64,000 bases of DNA from Roseofilum reptotaenium CS-1145 (GTDB lineage: Bacteria; Cyanobacteriota; Cyanobacteriia; Cyanobacteriales; Desertifilaceae), in the NCBI RefSeq assembly GCF_028330985.1, contig NZ_JAQMUE010000044.1, positions 1 through 64,000 on the forward strand, in the 5' to 3' direction. Each line of letters opens with the position of its first letter. Within the stretch, counting starts at the first letter, position 1. A program made the position numbers and the translations under genes. The notes beneath the pieces were generated by a model. That model ran no database searches and had not been told where the DNA came from. It saw only the letters and a program-made list of their open reading frames with translations. Shown in pieces: positions 35,973 through 44,275 of the stretch.

Positions 35973-36050
35973 AGTTTTTTTCTGTTTTTCTGTAATGAGA
36001 TTGAACAGCGCTACAGTGAGGTTGGCGAGAGTTTACCCAGGAGTTGAACC

Positions 36051-36335
36051 ATGAGCGTTCATGAATATCACCCTCTTAATGTCCATTTAAAAAATCACTC
36101 TGGAAGTCGCTCAGAAATGGTTCTGGCAATTATTTTCGGATCGTTTGTGCTGGGATTTATCCCCATTGCTTTATTTTCAGATCTTTCAGTAACAACGACT
36201 CTGATACCCACAGAAGCTCAACTCTGGAGTTCTTTAGCAGAAAAACAGACTCCAATTTCTCTCCACATGCCATCGACAGAACGTATGATACCGACAGAAG
36301 CTCAACTTTGGAGTTCTTTAGGAGAGAAATATTAG
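36051..36335 (+). CDS. Small membrane protein with a duplicated C-terminal motif
   Basis: This 94-residue protein has a soluble N-terminus (MSVHEYHPLNVHLKNHSGSR), one transmembrane helix (VLAIIFGSFVLGFIPIALF) and a tail in which IPTEAQLWSSLxEK occurs twice, 29 residues apart. The DNA of the two motifs is nearly identical, so the tail arose by recent duplication. An AGGAG site precedes ATG 36051. No family is recognised. It lies between the kinase pair and the convergent glutaminase gene. Confidence 0.6.
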   Translation: MSVHEYHPLNVHLKNHSGSRSEMVLAIIFGSFVLGFIPIALFSDLSVTTTLIPTEAQLWSSLAEKQTPISLHMPSTERMIPTEAQLWSSLGEKY

Positions 36336-36370
36336 AAAAAGAGGCCAATTTTTGGCTAGAGTTTAGGGTT

Positions 36371-37270
36371 TTAATCGTACAAATAAGTGGCTATTCGTTT
36401 TAATAATGCCATGCCCACAACAGAATTTCCCATAGAATCAAGAAGGGGGCTATAAATGGCGATCGCCCCCTGCTGGGGAACTAAGGATAATAATACTCCA
36501 CTCACTCCTGACTTTGTCGGTAATCCCACTAAAGAAGCAAATTCTGCTGAGTATTCATATAATCCACAGGTTTGCATTAACTCTGTCACCCAGAATTGAT
36601 GCTCTGACTGGATTTTACCTTGCGGATTAACCAATCCTAGTCCCAATTGAACCAAATATTCAAGACTGGATGATAAACAACAGGCCTGTTGATAAGTATC
36701 CAATGCAACTGATTCAGGACTGCCTAAATAACCCGATTGTGCCAGGATTTGGGTTAAATTCTGATTGATTTGATTCGGTAAAGATTCTACAGACGCTAAA
36801 AGTTGCCGATCTACAAATAACTCAGTTTGACCATAATCATTGAGCCAATTACGGAATCTTTCAAATTTTTCGATACTGGTATATCCGGGCAAATAGGAAC
36901 AGAGGGCGATCGCCCCACTATTGATCATCGGATTGCGAGGAAATCCCTGGTCTGCTTGTAACTGTTCGACCGAGTTATAAGGGTAATCTGAGGGGAGATT
37001 ACCGACAATGCCCTTGATTTTCTCTCTTCCTAACTGTTCTAAACAATACAGCAAAACAAAGGGCTTAATCACACTCATCAACGGTACATCATGTTCCCCC
37101 CATCCATCCCCTGGATCGTGCAAACTTTGAATATAAATCCCCCTGTCTCGCGGATCAACCTTGGCTAATTTAGGGATATAAGTCGGTAAACGTCCTGACA
37201 CATTCAACGCTTCAATTTCGGTTAACCACTGCTCTACAGTAGATCGGGTGATACTTTTTAAATCTCTCAT
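36371..37270 (-). CDS. glsA: Glutaminase
   Basis: This serine-dependent glutaminase hydrolyses glutamine to glutamate and ammonia. The fold is that of class A beta-lactamases: the catalytic SxxK motif is MSVIKPF (near residue 68 from ATG 37270), followed by NPMINSGAI, a tyrosine-containing YSAEFASLVGLPTKSGVSG, and ending with GNSVVGMALL. The start at ATG 37270 has an AGGA site; the TTG at 37285 is a frame extension. Length (299) is close to the usual 300-310. It lies head to head with the chorismate-lyase-like gene. Confidence 0.93.
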   Translation of the reverse strand: MRDLKSITRSTVEQWLTEIEALNVSGRLPTYIPKLAKVDPRDRGIYIQSLHDPGDGWGEHDVPLMSVIKPFVLLYCLEQLGREKIKGIVGNLPSDYPYNSVEQLQADQGFPRNPMINSGAIALCSYLPGYTSIEKFERFRNWLNDYGQTELFVDRQLLASVESLPNQINQNLTQILAQSGYLGSPESVALDTYQQACCLSSSLEYLVQLGLGLVNPQGKIQSEHQFWVTELMQTCGLYEYSAEFASLVGLPTKSGVSGVLLSLVPQQGAIAIYSPLLDSMGNSVVGMALLKRIATYLYD

Positions 37271-37340
37271 AGTCAATCCTGACAAGCGATTGCCATTCGT
37301 GCCTATTGCTAGAATGCATTCCCTAGCTTACCGCCTTAAC

Positions 37341-37375
37341 GGGTTACCCATACTCATTCCCCATTCCCTGCCCAT
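37341..37375. repeat. Degenerate heptamer tract
   Basis: GGGTTACCCATACTCATTCC and the following CCATTCCCTGCCC belong to the same CCCATTA/TTCCCTA repeat family seen throughout the window. The tract lies in the divergent gap between glutaminase and the chorismate-lyase-like gene. Confidence 0.5.
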
Positions 37376-37420
37376 AGCGTTATCATAAAACTTAAGAAAA
37401 GTTAAGTTATGTGAAGACCC

Positions 37421-38020
37421 TTGACTGTAAGCGCCCAATCCCAAACCCCAGTATCAACGACTTGGCATCGCCTGCACCCCCTCTGGCAAGGTGATGAAAC
37501 AGAGATCCAAACTGGACTCCCCCATGAACAACTCTCTCCTGCTTGGCAAATTCTTTTACTTGGGGATGGTTCGCCCACGCGTCACTTGCAATTGTTAACC
37601 CGCGAACCAACGGAAGTCGATGTGATTGATATGTCCCCAATTGGCATGAATCGCGATCGCGCTCCGGGTCAGATTTCAGCAATTCCAGGGCCCAGATTAA
37701 GGCGACAGGTTTGGTTGAGAACTGCATCAGGACAACGGTTAGCCTATGCGACCTCTTGGTGGGAAGCCAGTCATGTCGATGATTATTTACAAAACCGCTC
37801 TTTACCCATCTGGGCTAGTTTAGCGCAGTTGCGAACCGAGTTGTATCGAGATATTCAAGGTTTGTATTATGGCCATTCCCAAGCCTTAGAAGAAGCCTTT
37901 GAGCAACCGGGGCCCTTTTGGGGTCGCCATTATCTATTTTGGCATCATAAACGGCCGTTTACCTTGATTTATGAGGTATTTTCCCCTTATTTGATTCAGT
38001 ACTTAGGGCCAACCGGATAA
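37421..38020 (+). CDS. Chorismate-lyase-like protein (DUF98 type)
   Basis: This 199-residue protein of the chorismate pyruvate-lyase fold shows WQILLLGDGSPTRHLQLLTR (active-site arginine region), VWLRTASGQRLAYATSWW and the late FWGRHYLFWHHKRPFTLIYEVFSP. In cyanobacteria such proteins (for example Sll1797) make 4-hydroxybenzoate from chorismate for plastoquinone. The frame has only a TTG start at 37421 directly after an in-frame stop; no ATG or GTG occurs near the N-terminus. It is followed by the deacetylase with a 12-base gap. Confidence 0.82.
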   Translation: MTVSAQSQTPVSTTWHRLHPLWQGDETEIQTGLPHEQLSPAWQILLLGDGSPTRHLQLLTREPTEVDVIDMSPIGMNRDRAPGQISAIPGPRLRRQVWLRTASGQRLAYATSWWEASHVDDYLQNRSLPIWASLAQLRTELYRDIQGLYYGHSQALEEAFEQPGPFWGRHYLFWHHKRPFTLIYEVFSPYLIQYLGPTG

Positions 38021-38032
38021 ATCGCGATCGCC

Positions 38033-38716
38033 ATGTCACTTCAGTTCTATCCCCTATATCCTATCCTCTATCAAGGCTTAAAACCCTTATTTCCTCAGTG
38101 TTTATGGCGGGGAAATCCCCATCAACAGGCGATCGCCTTAACCTTTGATGATGGTCCCCATCCCCAATACACCCTAGAGCTGTTAACGGTTTTAGAAACC
38201 TACGCCGTTAAAGCCAACTTTTTTTGGCTCGGACAATGGGTTAAACAGTATCCAGAAGTCGCCAAAGCGGTTTACGATCGCGGTCATTGGATTGGGTTAC
38301 ATGGCTATACCCATCAGAACTTTCCCGAACTCACTCCAGAGCAACTCTGCCAAGGGTTATACCATACTCAAACTGCGATTCTTGAGGCCTGTGGTTTAAA
38401 TCCCGAAACCGAGCGATCGCGATTTCGGGATGTACGGCCTCCCAATGGGTTATTTATGCCCCAAACCCTAGACCTTTTACAGGACTGGAACTATCGGCCG
38501 GTCATGTGGACGGTGGTTCCCGAAGATTGGGTCGATCCAGGAGTCTCAATTGTCGTCAATCGGGTGATGAAAACGGTTTGCCCTGGTTCTGTGATTGTTC
38601 TCCATGATGGCATCTATGGCGGTCAAAGTGTGGCGAAAACCACAGAACAGCTCCTACCGATGCTCTTAGAAAAAGAGTATCAGTTGGTTAGTATTGATAA
38701 ACTGTGGATGGGTTAG
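38033..38716 (+). CDS. Polysaccharide deacetylase (NodB fold)
   Basis: This 227-residue hydrolase has the NodB motifs: LTFDDGPHPQYT with the catalytic and metal aspartates, and HGYTHQNFPEL with the metal histidines. Further marks are RPPNG, WTVVPEDWVDPG and VIVLHDG. It would remove N- or O-acetyl groups from a polysaccharide such as peptidoglycan or a surface glycan. No signal peptide is seen; a short hydrophobic start (FYPLYPILYQGL) precedes the domain. It starts 12 bases after the chorismate-lyase-like gene and is probably cotranscribed. Confidence 0.92.
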   Translation: MSLQFYPLYPILYQGLKPLFPQCLWRGNPHQQAIALTFDDGPHPQYTLELLTVLETYAVKANFFWLGQWVKQYPEVAKAVYDRGHWIGLHGYTHQNFPELTPEQLCQGLYHTQTAILEACGLNPETERSRFRDVRPPNGLFMPQTLDLLQDWNYRPVMWTVVPEDWVDPGVSIVVNRVMKTVCPGSVIVLHDGIYGGQSVAKTTEQLLPMLLEKEYQLVSIDKLWMG

Positions 38717-38717
38717 A

Positions 38718-38780
38718 AGAAACCGGGCTTCTGACAACGTTTCGATCTCAATCCCAAGTTCCGGTAGAAACCCGGTTTCT
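38718..38780. repeat. Pair of AGAAACC(C)GGGTTTCT palindromes
   Basis: AGAAACCGGGCTTCT at 38718-38732 and AGAAACCCGGTTTCT at 38766-38780 are two near-perfect palindromes in the gap between the deacetylase and the oxoprolinase. The same palindrome is found at 46765 and 63984. They could act as weak terminators but have no T run. Confidence 0.65.
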
Positions 38781-38812
38781 GGGTTTCGTAATTTTTAATT
38801 TTTAATTGCCTT

Positions 38813-41800
38813 ATGTCCTATTCTTATTCTAATCAGCGCTGGCATATTTGGATCGATCGCGGCGGAACATTTACCGATCTGGTTGCCCTGAGTCCAGAGG
38901 GTCAAACGGTGGCCCATAAATTACTCTCGGAAAATCCAGAACGCTATGCAGATGCAGCGATTCAAGGGATTCGCGATCTGTTAGGTGTGGGAGCGGATGA
39001 ACCGATTCCCAGCGATCGCATTGCGGTGGTGAAAATGGGAACGACGGTGGCGACGAATGCCTTATTAGAGCGAAAAGGTGATCGCACTGTCCTGTTAATC
39101 ACCCAAGGCTTTCGGGATGCGTTGCGTATTGGCTATCAAAACCGCCCGGATCTGTTTGCCCAACAGATTCAACTGCCAGAATTGCTCTATGAAGAGGCGA
39201 TCGAAGTCCAGGAGCGCCTCAGTGCTAAGGGGCAAGAATTGCAACCGGTTAACCTGAACGCTCTTGCGCCCCAACTGCAAGCCGCCTACGATCGCGGAAT
39301 TCGCAGTTGTGCGATCGTCCTTTTACATGGCTACCGCTATCCCCAACACGAACAAGAAGTGGCGCAACTGGCGAAGAAAATTGGTTTTACTCAAATCTCC
39401 GTCTCCCATCAAGTTAGCCCCCTGATCAAACTTGTCAGTCGCGGAGATACCACCGTTGTCGATGCATATCTGTCTCCCATTCTCCGACGCTACGTGAATC
39501 AAGTGCAAGAACAACTGAAAGGAGAATCAGGAGATGCCGTTAATCTGATGTTCATGCAGTCTAATGGCGGGTTAGTGGATGCCGAGCAATTCCAAGGTAA
39601 AGATAGCATCCTATCGGGGCCAGCCGGAGGGATTGTGGGAGCAGTACAAACCAGTTCCCAAGGCGGTTTTGAGAAAATTATTACCTTTGATATGGGCGGC
39701 ACGTCCACCGATGTCGCCCACTATAACGGGGAATATGAACGACAATTTGATACCGAAATTGCTGGGGTAAGAGTGCGATCGCCCATGATGGCGATTCACA
39801 CGGTAGCTGCTGGGGGCAGTTCGGTGGTATTCTTCGACGGTTCCCGCTACCGTGTCGGGCCGGATTCAGCCGGTGCAAACCCTGGGCCTGTCTGCTATCG
39901 ACGGGGCGGCCCCCTGACGATCACCGACTGTAATGTACTGTTGGGTAAACTGAATCCGCGCTTTTTCCCCGCGGTATTTGGCTCCCAGGGAAACCTACCC
40001 CTAGATGGCGATCGCGTGCGCGAGCAGTTCCAATCTCTAGCTCAGGAGATACAGAAAAAAACCGGAGATCTACGGACAGCGGAACAGGTGGCGACGGGGT
40101 TTATTGCGATCGCCATTGAAAATATGGCCAATGCGATTAAAAAAATCTCTCTGCAACGGGGTTATGATGTTTCTGGCTATATCCTCTGTTGCTTTGGCGG
40201 TGCAGGGGGACAACATGCCTGTCAACTCGCCGATACATTAGGCATTCGTCAAATTGTTATTCATCCTTACGCTGGAGTACTCTCAGCCTATGGTATGGGA
40301 CTTGCTGATATTCGCATCATGCGCGAGCAAACCCTTGAAGAAGAGCTAACCGATGGTGTAATGGTGGAGTTGCAAGATCGGGTGATTCCCCAGTTAGTCA
40401 AAGACGTGCAAGCAGAATTATCGGGGCAATCCGGCGATCGTGAAGAAATTGTGGTTAAACTGCATCTAAAATATGAAGGCAGCGATACGCCTTTATTGGT
40501 CAATTTTTCCGATTCTTCTCTAGAAAGCCTCAAACAAGAATTTGAGGATCAACATCAGCAACGCTATGGATTTACCTTAACCCAAAAACCGTTAGTGGTG
40601 GATATGGTTTCAGTCGAAATTGTGCAAACCATGACTCATCCTGAAGGGGAAATTCAAGAACCTGTTACCGATAGCGTCCCCTCAGAAATGGCAAGAGTTC
40701 CCGTTTATTGTTCCATACAAAATCCTGTAGGGGCGGGTTCAGCAACATTTTCCGCTCCCCACCACGATCTCCGTGAACCCGCCCTTACAGCAATAACCTC
40801 TACAGAAACAGGTTGGCAATATGTGCCAGTTTACGACCGCCAAAAGTTACAACCAGGACACACAATAATTGGGCCGGCACTGATTATTGAATCTACCGGA
40901 ACCAATGTAATTGAAAGCGGTTGGCAAGCACAAGTTCATCCCCGTCAACATTTAGTGTTAACGGCTATCAATGTGGCTTTGTACCCAGATGGGAAGGCGG
41001 GTTTATCGACATCTTCGCCTCCCCACCAAGAGCCTCGTAAACCCGCCCCTAAAGAAAATGCCCCTACGGAAAGGGTGAAAAAAGATCCCGTGCTGTTGGA
41101 AATTTTCAATAACCTATTTGGGGCGATCGCCGAACAAATGGGCGTAACCCTAAAAAATACAGCGGTTTCCGTCAATATTAAGGAACGTTTGGACTTTTCC
41201 TGTGCCCTATTCGATCCAGAAGGAAACTTAGTCGCCAATGCTCCCCATATCCCGGTTCATTTAGGCTCCATGAGTGAAAGTGTAAAAGCCTTAATTCAAG
41301 ATAAGGGCAACCAGATTAAACCGGGAGAGGTTTATCTTTCTAATAATCCCTATAATGGCGGAACTCATTTACCGGATATCACTGTAATTACGCCGGTTTT
41401 TTTACCTCAAAAACCTATCAAGCCCTCCTTTTATGTGGCTTCGCGGGGACATCATGCCGACCTCGGAGGCATTACCCCCGGCTCCATGCCACCCCATAGT
41501 CAAACGATTACGGAAGAGGGGATTTTATTCGATAATTTCCTGTTAGTGACTGAGGGGAGATTTGAAGCCGATTTACTTATTGATCGCTTGTTAGCACCTC
41601 CCTATCCCGCTCGTAATTATTCCCAAAATTTAGCCGATTTACAAGCGCAAATTGCGGCCAATAATCAGGGGGTTCGAGAATTGGTAAAAATGGTCAACCA
41701 GTATGGTCTGGAAACTGTACAATCCTATATGGGATATGTGCAAGAAAATGCAGAACAGGCAGTGCGAACGGCGATCGCCCAATTATCCAATGGTGAATTC

Positions 41801-42619
41801 ACGTATGAATTCGATAATGGTGCAGTAATTCACGTGACCATCACGGTTGACCGAGAACAACGCAGCGCCACCATAGACTTTACCGGCACATCTGCCCAAC
41901 TGCCCAATAACTTTAATGCCCCTAAAGCCGTCTGTCAGGCTGCCGTATTGTACGTCTTTCGCACCCTCGTGGACGACCCCATTCCCCTGAATGCTGGATG
42001 TCTGAAGCCGCTCAATATCAGGATTCCAGAGGGTTCCATGCTCAATCCCCACTATCCGGCTGCTGTTGTTGCGGGCAATGTAGAGACTTCCCAGGCGATC
42101 GTTGATACCCTCTACGGAGCGCTAGGACTCCTCGCCGCTTCTCAAGGAACCATGAATAACTTTACCTTCGGCAACCCAGATTATCAATACTACGAAACCA
42201 TTTGCGGCGGTTCTGGCGCTGGCCCAACATTCCACGGTACAGACGCGGTGCATACCCACATGACCAACTCAAGGCTGACCGATCCAGAAGTCCTAGAACA
42301 CCGCTTTCCTGTCCGTTTGGAAGAATTTGCCATTCGTTCCCAAAGTGGCGGCCAAGGGCAATTTTGCGGCGGTAATGGCATCGTGCGCCGCATCCAATTC
42401 CTAGAATCCATGACGGCAGGTATTCTTTCTAACCATCGCCAAATTCCCCCGTTCGGTCTAGCCGGTGGTGAACCCGGAGCCGTAGGTCGCAACTGGATCG
42501 AGCGCAAAAACGGTTACACTGAAGAACTCGATAGTACAGCAACCGTAGAGTTAGATGCAGGCGAAAAAATCACCATTGAAACCCCAGGAGGCGGAGGCTG
42601 GGGAATGGCGTTAAACTAA
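38813..42619 (+). CDS. 5-oxoprolinase, fused HyuA-HyuB type
   Basis: This ATP-dependent enzyme opens 5-oxoproline to glutamate, or acts as an N-methylhydantoinase. It is a 1268-residue fusion of both subunits. The N-terminal HyuA part (about 1-690) starts WHIWIDRGGTFTDLVA and holds TTVATNALLERKG, DMGGTSTDVA and GGAGGQHAC. The C-terminal HyuB part (about 770-1268) starts DPVLLEIFNNLFGAIAEQMG and holds GHHADLGGITPGSMPP and a GGGGWG end. Two short insertions of palindromic repeat DNA, residues 639-659 and 728-748, lie in the interdomain region and keep the frame. With glutaminase nearby it points to glutamine/glutamate salvage. Confidence 0.92.
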   Translation: MSYSYSNQRWHIWIDRGGTFTDLVALSPEGQTVAHKLLSENPERYADAAIQGIRDLLGVGADEPIPSDRIAVVKMGTTVATNALLERKGDRTVLLITQGFRDALRIGYQNRPDLFAQQIQLPELLYEEAIEVQERLSAKGQELQPVNLNALAPQLQAAYDRGIRSCAIVLLHGYRYPQHEQEVAQLAKKIGFTQISVSHQVSPLIKLVSRGDTTVVDAYLSPILRRYVNQVQEQLKGESGDAVNLMFMQSNGGLVDAEQFQGKDSILSGPAGGIVGAVQTSSQGGFEKIITFDMGGTSTDVAHYNGEYERQFDTEIAGVRVRSPMMAIHTVAAGGSSVVFFDGSRYRVGPDSAGANPGPVCYRRGGPLTITDCNVLLGKLNPRFFPAVFGSQGNLPLDGDRVREQFQSLAQEIQKKTGDLRTAEQVATGFIAIAIENMANAIKKISLQRGYDVSGYILCCFGGAGGQHACQLADTLGIRQIVIHPYAGVLSAYGMGLADIRIMREQTLEEELTDGVMVELQDRVIPQLVKDVQAELSGQSGDREEIVVKLHLKYEGSDTPLLVNFSDSSLESLKQEFEDQHQQRYGFTLTQKPLVVDMVSVEIVQTMTHPEGEIQEPVTDSVPSEMARVPVYCSIQNPVGAGSATFSAPHHDLREPALTAITSTETGWQYVPVYDRQKLQPGHTIIGPALIIESTGTNVIESGWQAQVHPRQHLVLTAINVALYPDGKAGLSTSSPPHQEPRKPAPKENAPTERVKKDPVLLEIFNNLFGAIAEQMGVTLKNTAVSVNIKERLDFSCALFDPEGNLVANAPHIPVHLGSMSESVKALIQDKGNQIKPGEVYLSNNPYNGGTHLPDITVITPVFLPQKPIKPSFYVASRGHHADLGGITPGSMPPHSQTITEEGILFDNFLLVTEGRFEADLLIDRLLAPPYPARNYSQNLADLQAQIAANNQGVRELVKMVNQYGLETVQSYMGYVQENAEQAVRTAIAQLSNGEFTYEFDNGAVIHVTITVDREQRSATIDFTGTSAQLPNNFNAPKAVCQAAVLYVFRTLVDDPIPLNAGCLKPLNIRIPEGSMLNPHYPAAVVAGNVETSQAIVDTLYGALGLLAASQGTMNNFTFGNPDYQYYETICGGSGAGPTFHGTDAVHTHMTNSRLTDPEVLEHRFPVRLEEFAIRSQSGGQGQFCGGNGIVRRIQFLESMTAGILSNHRQIPPFGLAGGEPGAVGRNWIERKNGYTEELDSTATVELDAGEKITIETPGGGGWGMALN
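40727..40788 (+). repeat. GGCGGGTT...AACCCGCC element inside the oxoprolinase gene (copy 2)
   Basis: GTAGGGGCGGGTTC and GAACCCGCCCTTAC are inverted arms around about 34 bases. It is translated in frame as part of the oxoprolinase (segment NPVGAGSATFSAPHHDLREP). It is the same family as the intergenic copy at 26100 and the next copy at 40994. Confidence 0.8.
40994..41054 (+). repeat. GGCGGGTT...AACCCGCC element inside the oxoprolinase gene (copy 3)
   Basis: AGGCGGGTTTATCG at the left and GTAAACCCGCCCCTAAA at the right form the arms. The core shares CTCCCCACCA and CCTCGT or CTCCGT with copy 2. It is read in frame as KAGLSTSSPPHQEPRKPAP in the linker just before the HyuB part. Confidence 0.8.
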
Positions 42620-42698
42620 AAGAAAAACCACTTTATTTGGATGAGGAGATTAAGCAGCCGTCGCCCAAGGTGGTGTTTGAACGTGAGGAGGTGGAGTG

Positions 42699-42719
42699 AT
42701 GCCTGCCAAGGATATATAT
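42699..42719 (+). pseudogene. Severed 5' end of xisH
   Basis: ATG 42699 reads MPAKDIY, the canonical first residues of XisH proteins, after a GAGGAGG-like site. It then enters the inserted element and stops after SKPKSF. Joining 42699-42719 to the sequence right of the element restores MPAKDIYHDVVRNALIKDGW. Confidence 0.85.
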
Positions 42720-42829
42720 AGTAAGCCTAAATCATTTTAGAAAACAAACGAAGGAAAATGACAGGTCAAGCCCTTGCTGGGCAAGGGCTTGAATAAAAAC
42801 ACTAGTTACACAACTCATTTAGGCTTACT
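42720..42829. mobile_element. 110-bp palindromic miniature element (MITE-like) in xisH
   Basis: The element starts AGTAAGCCTAAATCATTT and ends AACTCATTTAGGCTTACT, giving terminal inverted repeats of about 13 bases with near matches beyond. Its middle holds a second perfect stem, CAAGCCCTTGC and GCAAGGGCTTG around TG. It has no coding capacity. It sits in an AT run (ATATAT on both sides), so the target duplication could be TA up to ATATAT. It separates the xisH start from the rest of the gene. A non-autonomous element moved by a transposase elsewhere in the genome is the likely origin. Confidence 0.85.
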
Positions 42830-42841
42830 ATATATCATGAT

Positions 42842-43231
42842 GTGGTGAGGAATGCGTTAATTAAGGATGGGTGGGAAATTACTGACGATCCTTTGATTTT
42901 GTCCATCGGCAAGAAGGATTTATTTGTGGATTTAGGAGCAGAAAAGTTGATTGCCGCACAGAAAGATAATCAAAAAATTGCGGTAGAAATCAAAAGTTTT
43001 ATTGGTCAGTCACAGGTTAACGATCTGGAAAAGGCGCTGGGGCAATATGTGCTTTATGATGAAATTATGATGGACAAGCGAGAAAACAGAATTCTCTATC
43101 TGGCGATTAAAAAATCTGCTTATGAGGAGATTTTCAAGCAACCCATTGGACAGTTACTCTTACGGCGAAATATTCTTAAATTATTGGTCTTTGATGAAAT
43201 GGAGGAGGTTATTCTAGAATGGATACAATAG
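42842..43231 (+). CDS. XisH family protein lacking its first ten residues
   Basis: XisH proteins are restriction-endonuclease-fold proteins first described as controlling excision of the fdxN element in Anabaena, though most homologues lie in other contexts. This frame begins at GTG 42842 (VVRNALIKDGWEITDDPL) and keeps the fold's acidic and lysine residues (LFVDLGAEKLIAAQ, KIAVEIKSFIG). The true start, seven codons, lies on the far side of the 110-bp insertion. Restart at GTG 42842 or 42845 may give a protein shorter by about ten residues that could still fold. Overlap of 13 bases with xisI indicates translational coupling. Confidence 0.85.
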   Translation: MVRNALIKDGWEITDDPLILSIGKKDLFVDLGAEKLIAAQKDNQKIAVEIKSFIGQSQVNDLEKALGQYVLYDEIMMDKRENRILYLAIKKSAYEEIFKQPIGQLLLRRNILKLLVFDEMEEVILEWIQ

Positions 43232-43554
43232 ATCGATACTATTCAATAATTTATCCGATTTTAAAAGAATATGCAGACCTTCCCTATCGTTTCGGCAAGG
43301 TAGAACGCCGTGTGATTGTGAGTGATGATAAAACACACTATTTTTTTATGACTTGGGGATGGGAAAGTGGGCTTAGAGTGCATGGTTGTATCCTTCATTT
43401 GGAGGTGGTGGCAGATAAAATTTGGATTCATGAGGACGGATTCGAGGATGGCATTGCAGATGATTTACTGCGAGTAGGTATTGCAAAAGACAAGATTGTT
43501 TTAGGATTTCATCCCCCAGAGGTACGTCCTCATACAGGGTTTGCTGTGAGTTAA
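43219..43554 (+). CDS. XisI family protein
   Basis: This 111-residue protein begins MDTIDRYYSIIYPILKEYAD and ends in the family's FHPPEVRPHTGFAVS. XisI always accompanies XisH and was named with it as an excision controlling factor of the fdxN element. Its biochemical role is unknown. Intact here, it starts inside the last codons of the truncated xisH gene, so its translation may still depend on restart in xisH. Confidence 0.88.
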   Translation: MDTIDRYYSIIYPILKEYADLPYRFGKVERRVIVSDDKTHYFFMTWGWESGLRVHGCILHLEVVADKIWIHEDGFEDGIADDLLRVGIAKDKIVLGFHPPEVRPHTGFAVS

Positions 43555-43608
43555 TGAGATGGAGTTATGGGTGAAGTGATCTATTTGATATCCTTATCAA
43601 ATCTAAAC

Positions 43609-44214
43609 TCAAACTCGGCGCAAATTCAAAACAAAACCGGGTAAGATTTCTTCACCGGATAATTCGGTTGGATTCGACAATTTTTCTGCCTCTAAACCAA
43701 CTCGATACACTTCCACCATTCGATTTTGGGGATCGATTAACCAACCGAGTTTTGCTCCATTGTCGATATACTCTTGCATTTTCTCTTGCAGGGATTTTAG
43801 GGTATCCGACTTTGAGCGCAATTCCACCACAAAATCTGGGCAAATATTGGGGAATGTTCCCTTTTGCTCATCCGTCAGTGCATCCCAGCGCTCTTGACTT
43901 ATCCAGGCAGCATCGGGAGAGAGATTTGCGCCATTGGGTAAGATGAATCCGGTAGAAGAGTCAAATGCTTCTCCTTGTTGATATTCTTCGTACCAGCGAT
44001 GCAGTTGTCCAATAATGCTGAAATTACGTTTTCCGGTTTCCCAACCTGTGGGTGGATTCACAATTAGTTCTCCTTGTGCAGTTCTTTCCAGTCGTAATTC
44101 TCGATTGCTAGCAGCTAGAGCTTCAAACTGTTCTTGCGTGACATAGAGCTTCAGAGTTTTGGGTAATGTCAGCAAGAGAGTTTCTATTTCGGGTTTTACT
44201 GGTGTCTGTACCAT
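43609..44214 (-). CDS. Uma2 family protein (DUF820), copy 1
   Basis: This 201-residue member of the Uma2 family has a restriction-endonuclease-like fold abundant in cyanobacteria, usually in many copies and without a settled function. Visible marks are LERTAQGELIVNPPTGWETG, a G-x-x-F-D-S-S-T-G-F block, LSPDAAWISQERW, the core FVVELRSKSDTLKSLQEKM and GAKLGWLIDPQNRMVEVYR. The D-(x)n-E-L-R residues fit the nuclease-fold active site. The product is nearly identical to copies 2 and 3 (44276 and 48980). Start MVQTPVKPEIETLL at ATG 44214. Confidence 0.9.
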   Translation of the reverse strand: MVQTPVKPEIETLLLTLPKTLKLYVTQEQFEALAASNRELRLERTAQGELIVNPPTGWETGKRNFSIIGQLHRWYEEYQQGEAFDSSTGFILPNGANLSPDAAWISQERWDALTDEQKGTFPNICPDFVVELRSKSDTLKSLQEKMQEYIDNGAKLGWLIDPQNRMVEVYRVGLEAEKLSNPTELSGEEILPGFVLNLRRV

Positions 44215-44275
44215 TTTGACCTCTCTTATCCTAGGGATTTAGATTGTATTGAGCTATTTGATATGATTATAAAAG

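Noticed and set aside
37407-37727. 106-residue minus-strand frame opposite the chorismate-lyase-like gene
   Set aside because: It is antisense to a recognised domain, and no family resemblance is seen.
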